DNA of 64,000 nucleotides from Acheta domesticus (GCA_031308135.1 JAHLJT010008756.1:79190130-79254129), one strand, 5' to 3'; positions 11,481 through 22,282 are shown, counted from the stretch's first letter. Translations and numbers: made by a program. Notes: generated from the sequence alone by a model not told the origin.

Positions 11481-11715
11481 CTCCATCTTTATAACTGCAC
11501 TTTTAATTTTCTTTTGAAAGAATAAGAGTAAAGATGAAATTAGGAGTCATTTGTTAGAAAATTTTGAAAATGACCTTTTTGGCTTGATGTAAACTTCCTC
11601 CAAATTTTAAAGAATGTTTTTCAAAATTGCCAAGCTTCGAGTCGAGCCAGATCGACCAGGGAATATTCATTTTCGAAAAAAATCCTAGTGCGCTAGGGCA
11701 CTAGTGTTCACATAC

Positions 11716-13095
11716 TGTGACCATCCGTTTTCCCTCCGAAAGCTCAGGAAAACGTGGCACATTTATCGCCCGCACGAAGAGCATCAGTACTCATAGCGCG
11801 CGCCGCACGACAGAAGAGAGCTACTGATTATTTCTCATAGTTATCACAAGAGTTCACTAGAATCGCTTGGCTAGGGTAACAGCGAGACATACAGCACATC
11901 CCGTTTCTTTTCGAAGCGTGTCGGCAAGCAGCGAGGTTGAATAGACGTAGCGTGTCAACGTGGACGCCATGAATCTAGACGAAGAAAAGGCATCACAGCT
12001 CTTCAAAGACAAAAGGAAGAGGTAATTAATTCTTTGAATTAGTGCGAAGAGAATTAATATTTAAAGATAAATTAACAAGATATTTTAAGAACAGCGGGAG
12101 GAGCCCTGTTACTTATAATTGATTAGAATCTAACACGTGGGTTTTATATCTTTCTTTTCAGCTTTTTCTTTTTTGTTCTTTATTCTCCTTATACGCTCTG
12201 CGCATATCATATTGAATTGAATTCTACTGGATATAATTGGAAAATACTAGCGGAATATGGTTAAAACATTTACGTTGGCAAAAGACGAATATTTAACCAC
12301 ATCGTTGGCCCACAGAGAGTGCTACTGCAAGGGAGCTTTGGTAACGGTACTCGACCAGCGGAGCGAGCAGTGAAGGGAAACACCCAGCATCAAGGTCACC
12401 GAAGTCGCCACTGCTCGAGTTTCAGAAGACGGCGAACGAAACCCCGTATTGAAAAGGATTTCAAAGTAAGAAAGTTCCTTTTACAAACGTTCTAGTGCCC
12501 AGAAATCGTTTAATAAAGCAGATACAGTAATTCTGAGTAAACTGAGAAAAAGATTTAATGTTCAGCTAGTTAGAGAAGAGAGTAATTTTTTTATAACTGA
12601 CAGAATCAATCTTTCTTTATCCTCGTTCTTTCTAAAAATAGAAAAGTAAACACTTAATTTTTGTGTTACATGAAAGAGAATATAAATGGTACTAAAGAAT
12701 GTGTGAAGGCCTAGTAAAATTTTAATTTGATGAAAAAGACTGTAAATTAGTAAAGTAGCAAAGAGAAGGGTGTATAGAGATAAGGATTTTCTTTCGTATT
12801 CTATTTTCAGCAATTGACAGCATATTTTGTAATTTTCTATGTATTTATGAGTGTCAAGTGTATGAGATTTCTATGCCATAAAATTTTTCATCTCAAGATT
12901 GTAGTAAGGTTATCAAGAAATCTGTGTTTTAATCTGAATGATTCGCGAGACCGTGGTGTAGAGAACCCACGTCCTTGATCCCACCAATTTCAATTTTTTT
13001 TATGTGGCCCACCGTCATCCCGACTGAGCTACCAAACATCCTAGGGAGATTATTAAAAATCCTTCTCCCTTATCACGAAGGCGGTGGTGGTCGCA
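11716..13095 (+). mobile_element. Solo-LTR-like insertion with 4-bp target duplication
   Basis: 1380 bp starting TGTGACCATC and ending GGTGGTCGCA, so it has TG...CA ends with imperfect inverted repeats (TGTGACCATC against TGCGACCACC). It is flanked by ATAC on both sides (11712-11715 and 13096-13099), and copy B has a single ATAC at the empty site. These are hallmarks of an LTR left by recombination. No RT or other retroelement domain is inside. Transcription strand is not settled. A MITE with 4-bp duplication is the alternative. Confidence 0.62.
11969..12021 (+). other. Exon-like segment: ATG followed by an open frame to a splice donor
   Basis: ATG at 11969 opens 17 codons (lysine- and glutamate-rich), then reaches AG|GTAATT, a plausible donor. 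A plausible acceptor (CCCACAG, ending 12315) lies about 290 bases on. Joining them gives about 18 more codons before TGA at 12371, and another donor-like AA|GTAAGA follows at 12466. It could be a leader exon inside the LTR-like element, a captured host exon, or chance. No protein is recognised. Confidence 0.2.
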
Positions 13096-13549
13096 ATACA
13101 GACGGACTGACGGACGGACAGACGTTAAAAAAACACTTTTTTGATATCAGGAATTCCCAAAACGTTTTTTTCCGTTGAAAACTCGATAAGGATTTTCCGC
13201 AACATTACATAAATTTCACTATACCAAGTATATTATTTCGTATATTTGAACGTATCCGAGAGAGTAAAATGTGCCACGACGGCCGCACCTAGAGGTTACC
13301 CAGTCTCAGAAAATTTCAAAGACATCTTGCTATTGAAATGTAATGTCACCCTGAGAAATGTTGAAAAGTGAGAAAAAGCGGGAAGGCTAGGACACAACCA
13401 CCTAAGCCATGGTTTCTGGAAATCTCGTAAAAGGTAAAGTGATAACTGGATAACTGGTACTGTTTTCCTTACTGACCATTTCACTACTCGATCACTGGTT
13501 TTCGCAAGGTTTCCCTATCTCTTCCAAATATACACTGGGGCAGCACTCT

Positions 13550-13922
13550 CTTTGTGGCGGTGATGGCGTAACGGTTAGCGTATCGGTTAGCGTATCGTAT
13601 ATACCCAAGTTGGCGGGTTTAAACTGAAGCCCTGGATTTTTAAGGACGAAAAAATCTTTCGATCACCTTCCTTTGGAGGGGAAGTAAAGCCAGCTGTCCC
13701 ATGTTAGTAGATTTACTGAATGTAAAAGATCCTCAAGCCTAAATGAAGCCTCTGAGCAAAACACAAATCGCCTGTTTCGATGCCCAAGTAATACCTTCTT
13801 TCTCCGCTAGATGGTGAAAGGAGCGTAGCGGAATTTGCGTGGTTAGACGGAAGAGCAGACATCATGGCCTGAGCCTCGCCACATAAAAGAAGCCATCAAT
13901 TCAATTCAGTTCAATTCAATTC
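13550..13922 (+). mobile_element. SINE family 2, tRNA-derived (copy A)
   Basis: The head reads TGGCGTAACGGTTAGCG (A box, tRNA-Glu/Asp-like) and GCGGGTTTAAACT (degenerate B box). The body is about 300 bp, ends in a GCCTGAGCCTCGCCAC block and has a tail of TTCAA/TTCAG pentamers. In this copy the A-box area carries a tandem duplication of about 12 bases (CGGTTAGCGTAT twice) that copy B lacks. Other members: 15365, 33826 (minus), 45445, 47295, and a 3' fragment at 53700. Confidence 0.78.
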
Positions 13923-14847
13923 ATTCTCTAGAACGCGACACAGCGTGTCTCATTCCTTCTCGTTCCTTTTGCGTTTCAACGCGGGGGACCAGTTATCAAA
14001 GCAGTGGAAGCGCCTGAACTCTACTATCAATTAATATTACTCGCCTCTGGATACTCATACTCTGGAACAATGTTGAAATAAAGGGTCATATTCTTCATGC
14101 CGCCAGTCTCGAATTTTGGTTAGCCTTTTCATGTCATTTCCCCTTCATTTGCAATAATTCCTGTCACCCATGATGCTGGTTGAAACACTACAGCAAAACG
14201 AATCATAGGTAGCTAACGATTTCAAGATAAATTTAGGCAAGCGAACAATCTCGAAACTTCTGCTGTACCTATCAAACCTTCCTCGTCCCTTGTATCTCGG
14301 GAATTATGGTTTTATTGCAATTATTACCGCCATTGCACCAACCAATGAAAGTTGACTGACGTGTGGAATCGCATGACCCAGAATGTAGAAACCAAACACC
14401 TGCATCCTTTATTGATGACTTAAATAACAAAGTACATTTCTGAATTGAATTTCTCAGTTCCTCATTGCTCGTCCTGAGTCAATGTTGGAATAAAGTTGAA
14501 CAATTACAATTGTTTTACTTCCAACCTTCTCCAGTCTCTGTATCGTCACTTTGCATTCCCGTATTTTGCTCTCATATCTTCATTAACTTTTGATTTCGCA
14601 CTTAATGACAGAAGCGACAAGAGTTTCCCATTTGCTCTAATCGATTTGCAACCTGACATAATTAGAGAATCAACAAGCGGATCAGTTCCCTTCACAGCAC
14701 AATGCTCAAGGAAAATTCATTTTGACTTCTATCCTCTACTGCAGTGCTGTTCAACATTTTTATTTTCTCGGTTGAGTGACAGATTATTTCTAGCGCGTCA
14801 ACTGTTCAGGTTTTCAGTGTAAGATGCAGTGCGTGATTTTATCATGC
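13923..14847. other. AT-rich duplicated DNA, no gene seen
   Basis: Shared with copy B (45833-46761). Short frames (for example 14496-14822) are shortened in copy B by an indel and resemble no known family. Confidence 0.55.
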
Positions 14848-15275
14848 GAGGTGGCAATTTCTTACCTTGTTGGATGGCGAGATTCGGCCCCGATCTATAA
14901 GTTTCCTTGCGGGATTTTTTCCATCCACGTATCGCTGCCAGTGGGGAACCACCTCAGCCGGGCGAAGCTTAAAGCTCCCGTCTAGTCTCGCGACATGAGT
15001 GTTTGCACAGTGCGTGTAAGTGGAAGTGCGTGTTAGTAAGTGGTGAAGATAGAACAAGGAAGGGGAAGAAAAAGTCATGCGCGGTCCGTGGCCCTTCGGT
15101 TAATAAGTTGCTCAGGCATTCGCCTGGCGTGGATCAAAGACATCACGGAGAACTATCGATAAATGTAATAGGAGGCTAGAATTCTCCTCCAGACAGGGGC
15201 TGAATTCGATCTAGCTATCTAGCTAGTGTTGAAAATCTTGCCACCACCAGGATTCGAACCCTCTGTCCTTCCCGT
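14848..15275 (-). mobile_element. SINE family 1, minus strand (copy A)
   Basis: On the minus strand this is the family 1 unit: a tRNA-like B-box remnant (GGGTTCGAATCC at about 15250), the ATTCTCCTCCAGACAG block, the CCGCGCATGACTTTT block and the GCCATCCAACAAGG 3' block. It is degenerate, shorter than the full unit, and present in copy B at 46762-47190. Confidence 0.75.
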
Positions 15276-15364
15276 GTATTGTTTTAGAATGCTGTCGTGA
15301 CAAATTTTTGACTCTAAAACTGGAGAAAATAAAGACGAACATTGAAATTATTTCGTAGTCCAAC

Positions 15365-15690
15365 CTGTAGAATAGAAATCTTAGCGTATCGAGCTGTTGT
15401 ACTCAGGTTTGCGGATTCAAAGCCATGAATTTAAAGGGTGAAAAAATTCTTCGTACGCCTTCCTTTAGAAAGGAAGTAAAACTGGCTATCCCATGTTGTA
15501 GATTTACTCCACGTAATTCTCGTACCTAAAAGAATCCTCTCAGCTAAATAAAATAATCCCTGTTTCGCCACCCGAGTGATACCTTCTTCTCCGTTAGTTG
15601 GTGAAAGGAGAGTAGCAAACTTTGCGTGGTCAGACGGAAGAGGAGTACTTGAGGCCTGAGTCTCGTAAGTCCATCATTGAATTAAATTGA
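15365..15690 (+). mobile_element. SINE family 2, degenerate (copy A)
   Basis: Shares the family 2 body (TTCGTACGCCTTCCTTT, CCCATGTTGTAGATTTAC, ACCTTCTTCTCC, GACGGAAGAGGAG) with a degraded head and a tail rich in GAATTAAATTGA. Copy B counterpart at 47295-47612. Confidence 0.7.
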
Positions 15691-16379
15691 ACGTAAAGAA
15701 CAATAAAGCAAGAACCTTCACGGAAACATCAAAATCTCTTAAATAATCCAAAATCTGTTAAAGGCACTTCTATTAAATTTTAAAAAGTTGAAATACTTAT
15801 TTTCTGAAATAGAAAGATTTCAAATATCAATATTCAAATACTTGTGTAATAAAACTGTACAACATTAAATTCATATTAAAATGAACAAAGAGTCTGTAGA
15901 ATATCTAGTGAACCAAAAATATTTCCGACCAGTCTGATTGCAGAATTTACCACTTCTAGAAAATAGTGCAAATCTAGGGAGCGCACAATAAAGCGAAAAA
16001 TCATAAGTTCGATTACTTATGTAAAATTGGTGTTGCGATTCCAAAGTCAGCCATATTGCATTCTCCATGATTCACAGTTGTGTGGCGCGTCAGAAAGAAG
16101 CGTGGCTGCTTATATGCCCAAATAACAACAGATAGGAAAAACAGATTCCTTTCACCAGACCAGGTAACCGAGATATTTTCTTCAATATTTTATGTTAAGA
16201 GCCGATTTAACGCCAAGATATATTACTCGGCCTTATACTTGTCGCTTTCAGAATCTCCCCTTATGACAAAATCTTAAAGAGGTATAGCGGATCTTCGGCC
16301 CATTCTCAAAGCTCTCCCCTCACCTATATCCAATCGAGCCGTTTAAACCACTAGACAAGTAGAAGTATTTGAGGAAGTG

Positions 16380-17379
16380 NNNNNNNNNNNNNNNNNNNNN
16401 NNNNNNNNNNNNNNNNNNNNNNNNNNNNNNNNNNNNNNNNNNNNNNNNNNNNNNNNNNNNNNNNNNNNNNNNNNNNNNNNNNNNNNNNNNNNNNNNNNNN
16501 NNNNNNNNNNNNNNNNNNNNNNNNNNNNNNNNNNNNNNNNNNNNNNNNNNNNNNNNNNNNNNNNNNNNNNNNNNNNNNNNNNNNNNNNNNNNNNNNNNNN
16601 NNNNNNNNNNNNNNNNNNNNNNNNNNNNNNNNNNNNNNNNNNNNNNNNNNNNNNNNNNNNNNNNNNNNNNNNNNNNNNNNNNNNNNNNNNNNNNNNNNNN
16701 NNNNNNNNNNNNNNNNNNNNNNNNNNNNNNNNNNNNNNNNNNNNNNNNNNNNNNNNNNNNNNNNNNNNNNNNNNNNNNNNNNNNNNNNNNNNNNNNNNNN
16801 NNNNNNNNNNNNNNNNNNNNNNNNNNNNNNNNNNNNNNNNNNNNNNNNNNNNNNNNNNNNNNNNNNNNNNNNNNNNNNNNNNNNNNNNNNNNNNNNNNNN
16901 NNNNNNNNNNNNNNNNNNNNNNNNNNNNNNNNNNNNNNNNNNNNNNNNNNNNNNNNNNNNNNNNNNNNNNNNNNNNNNNNNNNNNNNNNNNNNNNNNNNN
17001 NNNNNNNNNNNNNNNNNNNNNNNNNNNNNNNNNNNNNNNNNNNNNNNNNNNNNNNNNNNNNNNNNNNNNNNNNNNNNNNNNNNNNNNNNNNNNNNNNNNN
17101 NNNNNNNNNNNNNNNNNNNNNNNNNNNNNNNNNNNNNNNNNNNNNNNNNNNNNNNNNNNNNNNNNNNNNNNNNNNNNNNNNNNNNNNNNNNNNNNNNNNN
17201 NNNNNNNNNNNNNNNNNNNNNNNNNNNNNNNNNNNNNNNNNNNNNNNNNNNNNNNNNNNNNNNNNNNNNNNNNNNNNNNNNNNNNNNNNNNNNNNNNNNN
17301 NNNNNNNNNNNNNNNNNNNNNNNNNNNNNNNNNNNNNNNNNNNNNNNNNNNNNNNNNNNNNNNNNNNNNNNNNNNNNNN
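16380..17379. other. Assembly gap, exactly 1000 N
   Basis: A run of exactly 1000 N, a size usually used for gaps of unknown length. Copy A of the duplication enters from the left, and an LTR retrotransposon on the minus strand emerges on the right, so the two flanks are not obviously continuous. Frames read through it are meaningless. Confidence 0.97.
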
Positions 17380-17552
17380 ATAGTTCACTACTCGCATTTT
17401 ATCATGAAAAGCTCTCGCTTGCTCGTTGCCATTAGACTTGCCCTTGTGGTCACTTCCTGTGGTCCCGACTTGAGCTGCTGCCTCGGCCGCTTGCTGCCTG
17501 CCCTGTTGCACGGGCTCACCCGAGCCGCGGCCTCCTGCCGGACGGCACTGCG

Positions 17553-18755
17553 TTACCTGCCCGGCTGACCTCTCAGGGGTGGCTGCCCCGCTACCTGTGT
17601 CTTGACCTCGCCAGCCTCGCTACCTGGCTGTGCCTGCTGCTGCGTGTCCATGACCTGAAACTCCGATTCTAGCACTGCCTTGCCTTTTACCAGTTTCCCT
17701 CCTAAATTTTCACTAAGCCCGTCATCTTGTGACCTAAATTTACTACTTAATTCTGCTAGCTCCTGCCACGCGTTTCTTACTAGTACTGGTTTACATTTTC
17801 TTGCCGTGTCCTTTGGCTTTAACTCACTATAAATCTTAGTGCTCAATCTGTGCTGACCGCCTATTATACTACTGCTATCACTTACGGCACATATTTTCCC
17901 ATATATTTTAATCCCTTTCCATAGGTCTCTGACGCTAATCACCAAGTTCTTACAGAATAACTTCACTTCCTTGCTGCTATTACACGTATCCCTACTTTTG
18001 CTAAGACTATAGCTTGTGCAGTCCCTACCTTGCTTTGAGCACATTTCCCTCTTGCTTTGCACCACCGTGAACTCCATTACCCTTCGTGGCTCCCTTTGTC
18101 GTCGCTCACTCGGCCTCCGCGCCGAGCTCGATGCCTTCCAGAATGCTTCCTCTGCATTTATCTGCGTCCTCGTTGCCTGCCGCGCTGCGCTCTGGACCCG
18201 CTGCTCACCCGGCCGCCTGCTTGCCCTCGCCGCGTTATCAGCTACGCGGCCTCTAGTAGTACTGCGCTGCGTCGCCCTCGCGGCGACCTTCTCCCGGCTA
18301 CCACGCTGCACGCTCGGCCGGACCGCGCTATTGGTGTCGCGGCCTCTAGCCGACTTCTGCGATGCCTTCTCGCCACCATGGTAGCTTGCTGCCACAGCGC
18401 CTCCTGCTGACGTATGGTTGCCTTCGCGCCGACTGTTGCGCCGCACCCCCGTGCGGCTGCCTGCACCTGTAGGGGCGTCCCGTGTCTCCTGCGATGCGAC
18501 CCGCGGCGTCACCACTCCAATCGCCCCGGCCACGTCAGACGCGTTCCGTGCACACGCCTGCTGCGGCGTGCCGTCCAACCATAGCTTGTTGCGTTTTTCC
18601 CAGGCTGCCATCTGCTGCTGCCGTTCTTCCTGCTGCCTCTCCAAATTTTCCATAAACTGCCGATGCTGCCGTTCCATTTGCTCCCCAAATTCTAGCTGCC
18701 GCTTTATCATCTCCTTTATCACTTGCTCCATTTCCGCTTCTGTAGCCGTTTGCAA
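17553..18755 (-). CDS. Gag-like ORF of the LTR retrotransposon
   Basis: A 400-codon frame downstream of the LTR and PBS, in the place expected for gag, the structural protein that packages element RNA. Residues about 5-65 form a glutamine/glutamate/arginine-rich coiled coil (QMERQHRQFMENLERQQEER). Residues about 75-225 are basic, alanine/serine/arginine-rich low complexity; 225-400 are mixed with no recognised domain. No CCHC knuckle is seen. After the TAA at 17553 a glutamine/alanine-rich sense-like frame continues from about 17550 to the gap in another phase, suggesting a frameshift (programmed or damage). The start is the first ATG of the frame. GC-rich DNA gives long antisense frames here too, so coding is supported mainly by position and the coiled coil. 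Confidence 0.5.
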   Translation of the reverse strand: MQTATEAEMEQVIKEMIKRQLEFGEQMERQHRQFMENLERQQEERQQQMAAWEKRNKLWLDGTPQQACARNASDVAGAIGVVTPRVASQETRDAPTGAGSRTGVRRNSRREGNHTSAGGAVAASYHGGEKASQKSARGRDTNSAVRPSVQRGSREKVAARATQRSTTRGRVADNAARASRRPGEQRVQSAARQATRTQINAEEAFWKASSSARRPSERRQREPRRVMEFTVVQSKREMCSKQGRDCTSYSLSKSRDTCNSSKEVKLFCKNLVISVRDLWKGIKIYGKICAVSDSSSIIGGQHRLSTKIYSELKPKDTARKCKPVLVRNAWQELAELSSKFRSQDDGLSENLGGKLVKGKAVLESEFQVMDTQQQAQPGSEAGEVKTQVAGQPPLRGQPGR

Positions 18756-18871
18756 TACCTTTTGTCAGCAATTGCACTATACTGCAGGCAAGTTCCTTCA
18801 CACGAGTCCAGTTTCTCTCTCAGCGTTGCGCATACTAATTTACCTCGACGCCCATTGTTCTCTTAATTTCT

Positions 18872-19075
18872 CTCGTCACTGTTGTAGCGACAGTTGCACT
18901 TTGTCCCGTTTTCCGCACAGCCACACTTCATTCCGAAGTTTTTCCTCGTCGCCACTGTTGTATGGCGACGCCTGCCGCCACGGCACTTACGGAGTTTATC
19001 CTCGTCGCCACTGTTGTATGGCGACGCCTGCAGCCATCACGCTCTCACGGAGTTTATCCTCGTCGCCACTGTTGT
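18872..19075 (-). repeat. Tandem repeat of the primer-binding region
   Basis: The plus-strand block CCTCGTCGCCACTGTTGTA occurs at 19058, 19000 and 18944, with a degenerate fourth (CTCGTCACTGTTGTA) at 18872. Spacing is about 57 bp for the first three. Each unit repeats the LTR-end/PBS junction; only the first abuts the LTR proper. Confidence 0.85.
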
Positions 19076-19442
19076 AACTCAGAAACACGTGCTTTCTTAA
19101 AAGGAGATTTATTATATACAAAATCTTGGCCCACTCGGCCGCCATGTACAGATGCAACAAAACTCTAGTCAAACATTCTGCCGTCCGGCTTACACTACGC
19201 AGCGCACACTCTGTCTGCCGAGATCTGCCGCCGGCGCCTTTTTATGTCGGCCAGCTCCCGCGTATGGCTTCTCGCGGCTCCTCCTAATTGGCTCGCTTGA
19301 TGGTGCTTGAAGTCCAAGGAGTAGTCATTGAGCGCGCTTTTTGGCGCGTTCGGCGAAACTCGGCGCTCCTGCTGCCGACGCTCTGTGCACGCCGCCGGCG
19401 CTCTTTGCCGCGGCAATTTCGAATTGCCGGCCATATACTACA
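19070..19442 (-). repeat. 5' LTR of the minus-strand retrotransposon
   Basis: On the minus strand it begins TGTAGTATATGG and ends TTACAACA. A TATA-like CATAAAAAG lies at about 19246-19238, a start site would fall near 19212, and AATAAA lies at 19113-19108, leaving a short U5. The arrangement gives U3 of about 230 bp, R of about 120 bp and U5 of about 20 bp. Confidence 0.72.
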
Positions 19443-20889
19443 GCTTTGGAGTGCAACACCATGCCCTTTTGTAGGATTCTACGTGCTGCAAAATCAACTT
19501 TTTTACGCAATGCAATAGCGCCAATTTGAAGAGGAGGCTGCCGAAAAATTGTTTGACAATGCTGCATTGTTTGTCTTGGTTATTCCTTATCAAAAACATG
19601 CAGGATAAATGACGAATTATACAAAAATAATGCAGAAAAACGAAAATATTAAGAAATATTTAAAAATATGTACTTTTATGAAAAATATGTAAATATATGT
19701 ACTAAAAAGTCATCGGTTTTAGGCAGTAATCGATATGAAACGTAAATATATTGTGGTTTTGACTTGATAGAGTTAACATACGGAAATATGTAATTACATA
19801 ATTATCCGGGCCCTAGTTATCACCCTATCAATTCAAATTACTTTCGTCTTCAGTCTTGCACATCGTCTCGAAATCCAGAGCTCCAGGGGAATGGTACAAA
19901 AGGCATACACACATGGCAAAACAATGGGTCTCTCTCAGTAACCATTGCTCCTCTGGGAACTATTAAATTACAAAGACTCGAGTGATGTACGCAGACGTGT
20001 ATCTCATTGTATAGTATAATAAATTGCATTCGGACAACTTCAAATGAAATATCGCTTCGTATAACACCTGCTGCATAATATCGTTGAGAAACATCATTGA
20101 TATTTTGTAGTTAATTAATTATTTGACTGGTATATTTTAACGTCAAGCATTATAGTTAACATCTCTATTTCGTTCGTAGTGCGTCCAAAACATGAAATTA
20201 ATCAGAGCAAAAGACGTAGAAGGTCATCGACTCTTTGAATACTTGGACAACTTCCAAGAATCATTACTTTATGGATTGTTTTTAAGATATCGGAAGAGGC
20301 TTTTCTTATCTTAGCAGCGTTCCTTCTGTCCATTAATTTAAATTACATTTTCTCTCTTCTTCTAGCTATCTTTGCTGCCGTGATTTCGTGAGGTCAGGGA
20401 GAGGGTAGCTCATGCAATTCTATGCAGCATTCGTTGTCATCCAACAGGAAGATTAAACTACGGAAGGAAAAAGGTAGTGAAGAACAAGGCAACTCTTTCT
20501 AAGAATAGTACAATATATTTTTATAGTTCATTTATTTTCTATGATACATTTTTATATGTAATGCAATCTTGACATATTTTTTATCACAATTCAATTCTCT
20601 AAATATAGAATAGAATAATCCTACATAATTGGTATTTTGAAATAGCCAGCAACCAAGAATATTGGTTAATTTAATGGCTTTTTTAAATTTTTAATCACAA
20701 TGCATTACGTCAATGCATCATGAAACAAATGTTCTCTTAAAAATAGGTCAGAATTCATTTAACAATTGACATTTTAAATGTCTTAACCTGAGGGCATAAT
20801 AAAATCTTTTTTAAATATTGAAATTCAAAATGAGATATAAAACTGGAACTTTTCAAATTGTTGAAAATGGATAGTTTTTAACGAAAAGG
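19443..20889. other. AT-rich DNA, no gene seen
   Basis: No sustained frame, tRNA-like box or terminal repeat noticed. Confidence 0.6.
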
Positions 20890-21260
20890 AGACTTGCACC
20901 ATTTCCTTAAGCGTTCTTTGCGCTATCCCACGAGAAAGTTTCATAAAACAAATCGAGCCATTTTTGAGAAAATTTTGTTCAGCCTTTTGTAGAGTACACC
21001 GAAAAATCAGATATCCGTTTCAAACCCGCAGAGACTTAAATTTCTTCAGATCAATCGAGAAATACCAACTTTGGAGAAAACCTGAACGTTTAGGCTGTGG
21101 TTATGACCACGGACGGACGGACTGATGGTCGGACTGACAGATGGGCTGATGGAAAGACTGATAGACGGACTGGCCGTGACGGACTGACCGGACACAGTTT
21201 TTCCGTCTATAGATTTTTCGATATCAATAACCCCAAAAACGTGGATTCTGACTACACAAT
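20890..21260 (+). repeat. GACGGAC-containing repeat family member
   Basis: Contains CATTTTTGAGAAAATTTTG, then a run of GACGGACGGACTGATGG-like units (about 21110-21190), then TTTTTCGATATCAATAACCCC. The order of blocks matches the members at 11481/13096, 42700 and 44740, though this copy is diverged and its tetramer run is longest. A related fragment is at 34900-35220. Confidence 0.5.
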
Positions 21261-21296
21261 GTGTTAAATTGATATATCAAATTAATGTGTGAATTT

Positions 21297-21299
<3 letters not shown>

Positions 21300-21339
<40 letters not shown>
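21300..21339. repeat. (TA)n microsatellite
   Basis: About 20 TA units immediately left of the LTR-like element; probably its insertion target, since ATATAT also follows the right end. Confidence 0.95.
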
Positions 21340-21341
<2 letters not shown>

Positions 21342-22282
21342 CGACTACCCGTCTGTCGGTTGGGCGCCGTAGACGTGGTAGCCGGCTCGCTCAGTCGATA
21401 GAAGGGCTTGCCTAAATTGATGAAGATGGAGGAAGTTGGTGGCCGGTGTAAAATAAGAAACTTTTACTCATGTTAACAAATAGGTGGCTTTTATTTAAAA
21501 AAAGAATTGCACGATTTTACCACTCATGTCGGCGAGCATGCTCCCCTTTCCCAATTCCAAAATGTGACATGCACACATAAAATAATAAAATAAATTGACA
21601 AGTGAAAATTACTACAGTAAAAAAGAACAATATTTTCCTCTACGCTGATTCCCTCTTGACAGCCAAGCGCGGCCGGGAATCTTCTCTTCGTCGCCCGGTC
21701 AAAGGTAATTAAAAATTGTTCACCAAACTGTTGATGCCTTTCGACCACGGGCGCGCCAAAAGAACGAAAAATACCGTCTCAGCGGGGCGGCGAGCACAAC
21801 AAACCAGAGTTGAACGACCTCGAGCCACCAGCTGGTTGGCAGGGGTGGCGTGGGACGTCTTGGGGCGCCGCACAAAGGGTCGCGCAGGGCCGAGTCAGGT
21901 AGTAGGTGGGGTCGCAGGAGTGTTGACCCAACACACAGCGCCGCTCACGTACTGTCGCTAATGCTCAGATAATGTCTGCTCAGCTGAATGACCTTGTCAC
22001 TTTCGGTTCACCGCACTTTAGAGTACTTTAGAGTTCGTAGCAAGTTCGTGAATGATCAAATAGTTCCACGATAATGTTCCAAACACGAGCACAGGTCAGA
22101 TACTTTTTCTGAATTATTAGAATGTCAATAAAACTTTTCACAATCCGCGGTCTACACTTATTTAAGAACCGCGCACAAATTCTTCTCGAAAACTCAACGT
22201 TTTCTTATAAGTCCAACTAAGAAACAAAACTTTATCTCTGACGCCGGGCGCCTCCACAATAACGTCTCGTCCCCCTGACCGC

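Larger units (their letters stand above)
11481..13260 (+). repeat. GACGGAC-containing repeat family, copy A member, split by an LTR-like insertion
   Basis: The left part (11481-11715) carries GAAAATTTTGAAAATG, AGTCGAGCCAGATCGACC and GTTCACATAC; the right part (13096-13260) carries CAGACGGACTGACGGAC and a TATCAGGAATTCCC block. The two parts are contiguous in copy B (44740-45180), so the DNA between them is an insertion. The family recurs at 20890, 34900, 42700 and 53090. It has no coding capacity and its superfamily is not recognised. Confidence 0.6.
2182..16379 (+). repeat. Copy A of a ~12-14 kb direct segmental duplication
   Basis: This stretch matches 36479-48310 in the same order and orientation. 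Sampled blocks are nearly identical: 3301-3480 equals 37501-37680 with no difference, while others show scattered substitutions and small indels. Larger differences are a 1380-bp solo-LTR-like insertion at 11716-13095, different DNA at 7907-10103, a 100-N gap at 2729-2828, and about 65 bp missing near 10160. The right edge is unknown because copy A runs into the 1000-N gap. SINEs at 5143-5697, 13550-13922, 14848-15275 and 15365-15690 are present in both copies, so they predate the split. Confidence 0.93.
17380..19442 (-). mobile_element. 5' part of an LTR retrotransposon (Gypsy-like), truncated by the gap
   Basis: Read on the minus strand: a 373-bp LTR (19442 to 19070), one spacer base, a primer-binding site TGGCGACGAGG (19068 to 19058), a leader with further copies of that region, a gag-like ORF from 18755, then the assembly gap. 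The TG...CA LTR ends, TATA-like and poly(A) signals and PBS in correct order make the call firm. Gypsy-type is inferred from the layout; no protease, RT or integrase is visible because that part would lie in the gap. The second LTR is not in the window. Confidence 0.75.

Noticed and set aside
16351..17568. Three long frames across the N run
   Set aside because: They consist almost wholly of unknown residues across the 1000-N gap; only the short minus-strand end at 17380-17511 has real sequence, treated as part of the retrotransposon.
18016..19077. Plus-strand frames of 117-219 codons over the LTR retrotransposon
   Set aside because: Antisense to the gag-like ORF and LTR; GC-rich DNA keeps several frames open.
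21380..21410. tRNA-like GCTCGCTCAGTCGATAGAAG
   Set aside because: A-box-like only; no B box at the proper distance, and it lies inside the LTR-like element.
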